Shown here piece after piece: positions 5,060 through 6,313 of a stretch of 6,313 nt of DNA (position 1 is its first letter; each line of letters begins with the position of its first letter). Source of the DNA: Coleofasciculus sp. S288 (GTDB lineage: Bacteria > Cyanobacteriota > Cyanobacteriia > Cyanobacteriales > Coleofasciculaceae); NCBI GenBank assembly GCA_020216575.1, contig JAIUYC010000250.1, positions 1-6,313 of the forward strand. Reading direction: 5' to 3'. Both the position numbers and the translations under genes were made by a program. Under the pieces are notes generated by a model that saw only the letters and a list, made by a program, of their open reading frames with translations, was not told the DNA's origin and made no database searches.

Positions 5060-5515
5060 ATGCAGGGAGCACACGCAAACGGCAAAGAAATTCGGCAGAA
5101 AATTCAAGCCGCTTCAGCTACAACTCTTAAAAAGTTGCCTGCCGAGCGCATCGAGCGATCTTCACAGGAAACTGCTGGTTTGTTTTTAACACAAGTTAGT
5201 AAACTCCTAGAAGAAGGAACGCAGGCTATGACTTGGAGTGATGAGCAACTTGAGAGCTTTACTCTCCAAACTGCGCTGCTTCGTCTCGGCTTTGAAATGG
5301 GCATACAGTATGGCGATAGTTCAGCTACCGAGCAAAAGCTAAAAGCTGATGTAACGCCGATGGCTACGAATCCGTCTTGCTCTTTTGAGTGTAAGCGGCT
5401 CCGAGACGAATGTCTCATTAGTGAATGTGCACATGACACTAGCTGGCCCTGTTTCTGTTGCGTTCCTTGCAATACAACTTGGTTAGCTTGTTTGGCTGGT
5501 TGTGTAGTGGGTTAA
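5060..5515 (+). CDS. Unrecognised protein with helical N-terminal part and cysteine-rich C-terminus
   Basis: I do not recognise a family for this 151-residue protein. Residues 1-100 contain no cysteine, are polar and probably helical (KEIRQKIQAASATTLKKL, LTQVSKLLEEGTQAM, LESFTLQTALLRLGFEMG), and have no signal peptide. The last 45 residues hold all ten cysteines, at 107, 111, 118, 123, 131, 133, 134, 137, 144 and 148. This gives spacing C-x3-C-x6-C-x4-C-x7-C-x-CC-x2-C-x6-C-x3-C, and the end is hydrophobic (WPCFCCVPCNTTWLACLAGCVVG is residues 129-151). A leader plus cysteine-rich core layout resembles a ribosomally made, modified peptide precursor, but no modifying enzyme, protease or exporter is visible in the window and no Gly-Gly cleavage site precedes the core. 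Alternatives are a metal-binding cysteine cluster or a disulfide-rich or lipid-anchored tail. The gene has its own upstream dyads, a plausible ribosome binding site and a strong downstream hairpin, so it is probably transcribed alone. Confidence 0.8.
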   Translation: MQGAHANGKEIRQKIQAASATTLKKLPAERIERSSQETAGLFLTQVSKLLEEGTQAMTWSDEQLESFTLQTALLRLGFEMGIQYGDSSATEQKLKADVTPMATNPSCSFECKRLRDECLISECAHDTSWPCFCCVPCNTTWLACLAGCVVG

Positions 5516-5523
5516 AGCTTTAA
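5512..5523. repeat. Perfect 12-nt palindrome over the stop codon
   Basis: TTAAAGCTTTAA spans the TAA stop (5513-5515) of the cysteine-rich gene. It is too AT-rich and loop-free to act as a hairpin and may be chance. Confidence 0.3.
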
Positions 5524-5582
5524 GTATTGGTGGTTTAGAGACTTTCTTTGCGTAAGTCCTGACCTAAAATCAAATGTAGATG

Positions 5583-5614
5583 AGCGATCGCATTCGTCCG
5601 AAGGTGCGATCGCT
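5583..5614. terminator. Hairpin formed by two HIP1 sites, probable terminator
   Basis: AGCGATCGCA (5583-5592) and TGCGATCGCT (5605-5614) are perfect 10-bp arms around a 12-nt loop, 67 bp after the cysteine-rich gene. Each arm contains a full HIP1 octamer. The GC-rich stem followed by pyrimidine-rich TCTCTGCTT makes a plausible terminator and would insulate the recombinase-like gene 60 bp further on. Confidence 0.6.
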
Positions 5615-5674
5615 TCTCTGCTTAAAGACTCAAACAAAAAATTTAAAAAAATTGGGGTTTAGCTCATTTCGTTC

Positions 5675-6313
5675 ATGAAAATCATTGCCTACCTGTATAG
5701 CGATCCTCTACTCGACCCCCCACCAAATCAAGTCATTTGGGGATGGGAAGTGCATCAAGTGTATCAAGACTTGGGAGGGCGTCAGCAATTGCAGCAATTA
5801 TTGGCAGATTGTAAAGCCAAACCCGTAGATTACTTGTTAATCCGGCGTCTCGATGAACTGGGTGACTCGGTGGAGGAAATTAGCAATTGCCTTTCTCAAC
5901 TCGAAGCCCTCGGTATTGAAATCATTGCCACGGAGCAATCCTACAGTTCCTCCGAATTCACCAAGACTGAGGTAAGTGAAATCCGGGCAAATTTATTCAA
6001 ACTCCTCAGTGAAATACAAACCTACCAGCGCCGCCGCCGCCTCCGTCAAGGACATGCCCGCAATCGCCTCAAAGCCCTACCTCCGCCAGGAAAAGCCCCC
6101 TATGGCTACCGACGTGGGAAAGATGCCTACATTATTGATCGCACTACTGCTCCCGTAGTCAAGGATTTTTTTGAACAGTTCCTACTTTTTGGTTCCTTGC
6201 GGGGAGCAGTTCGCTATCTAGAAAAAAAGTACAATAAAAAAATTTCGGTCTCCACCGGGCGTCGCTGGCTCACCAATCCTATCTATCGAGGAGATTTAGC
6301 TTATCAAAACGGT
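5675..6313 (+). CDS. Serine-recombinase-like protein with recombinase DNA-binding domain (3' end outside window)
   Basis: The frame runs from ATG 5675 to the window end without a stop (213 residues). An in-frame TAG at 5660-5662 lies upstream and no Shine-Dalgarno sequence is seen. Residues 1-115 look like a resolvase-type N-terminal domain: IIAYLYSD, then YLLIRRLDELGDSVEEIS (53-70) and LEALGIEIIATEQ (76-88). An arginine-rich helix (119-134) leads to a recombinase domain with PPPGKAPYGYRRG (136-148), APVVKDFFEQF (159-169), and STGRRWLTNPIYRGDLAY (193-210), as in large serine recombinases. The catalytic site appears altered: where resolvases have YARVS and LDRLGR, this protein has AYLYS and LDELGD, so all three conserved arginines seem replaced, although a serine remains at 9. 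It may bind DNA without recombining it, or use a divergent active site. From memory, similar proteins are widespread in cyanobacteria and related to the XisF-type excision recombinase. A zinc-ribbon/coiled-coil C-terminus is expected beyond the window. Confidence 0.88.
   Translation, partial: MKIIAYLYSDPLLDPPPNQVIWGWEVHQVYQDLGGRQQLQQLLADCKAKPVDYLLIRRLDELGDSVEEISNCLSQLEALGIEIIATEQSYSSSEFTKTEVSEIRANLFKLLSEIQTYQRRRRLRQGHARNRLKALPPPGKAPYGYRRGKDAYIIDRTTAPVVKDFFEQFLLFGSLRGAVRYLEKKYNKKISVSTGRRWLTNPIYRGDLAYQNG

Noticed and set aside
5104..5472. 122-residue antisense frame opposite the cysteine-rich gene
   Set aside because: It was considered as the true gene because its partner is unrecognised. The plus frame has a ribosome binding site, an organised cysteine spacing and a downstream hairpin, whereas the antisense frame is low in structure and serine-rich.
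5976..6158. 60-residue frame inside the recombinase-like gene
   Set aside because: It is out of frame with the clear recombinase domain that runs through the same bases.

Overview
This window is most likely from a cyanobacterial chromosome, probably one with a large, repeat-rich genome. The best evidence is the HIP1 octamer GCGATCGC, which I count eight times in 6.3 kb (207, 1601, 1878, 4329, 4414, 4576, 5584, 5606). An octamer is expected only about once per 65 kb by chance. Small dispersed palindromes of cyanobacterial style and a recombinase-like protein of a type I associate with cyanobacteria agree with this. Genus or species cannot be named from the window.

Layout: (1) 1-1048, the C-terminal 348 residues of a large RTX calcium-binding protein (+), with nonapeptide repeats, a duplicated module of about 161 residues, and a C-terminal domain of the kind used for type I secretion. 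(2) 1071-1102, a palindrome between convergent genes that also carries the stop codon of the next gene. (3) 1097-2029, a LysR-type regulator (-). (4) 2030-2330, a divergent control region with a T-N11-A dyad. (5) 2331-3659, an NhaC-family membrane antiporter (+), AT-rich and without HIP1. (6) 3688-3823, a nested inverted-repeat element resembling a MITE. (7) 3867-4397, a GNAT N-acetyltransferase related to spermidine/thialysine acetyltransferases (+). (8) 4478-4849, a small VOC/glyoxalase-fold protein (+). (9) 4850-5059, an intergenic region dense in short dyads. (10) 5060-5515, an unrecognised 151-residue protein with all ten cysteines in its last 45 residues (+). (11) 5583-5614, a hairpin built from two HIP1 sites. 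(12) 5675-6313, a serine-recombinase-like protein running off the window (+), whose N-terminal domain appears to lack the catalytic arginines.

The window does not read as a single pathway. The one clear functional pairing is the LysR regulator with the divergent antiporter, a classic arrangement in which the regulator controls its neighbour and itself. The acetyltransferase and VOC protein point in the same direction 80 bp apart and may be co-transcribed, but nothing ties their chemistry together. The most intriguing items are the leader/core-like cysteine-rich protein, the apparently degenerate recombinase 160 bp downstream of it, and the nested palindromic element upstream of the acetyltransferase. 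I found no tRNA, rRNA, CRISPR array or complete insertion sequence.
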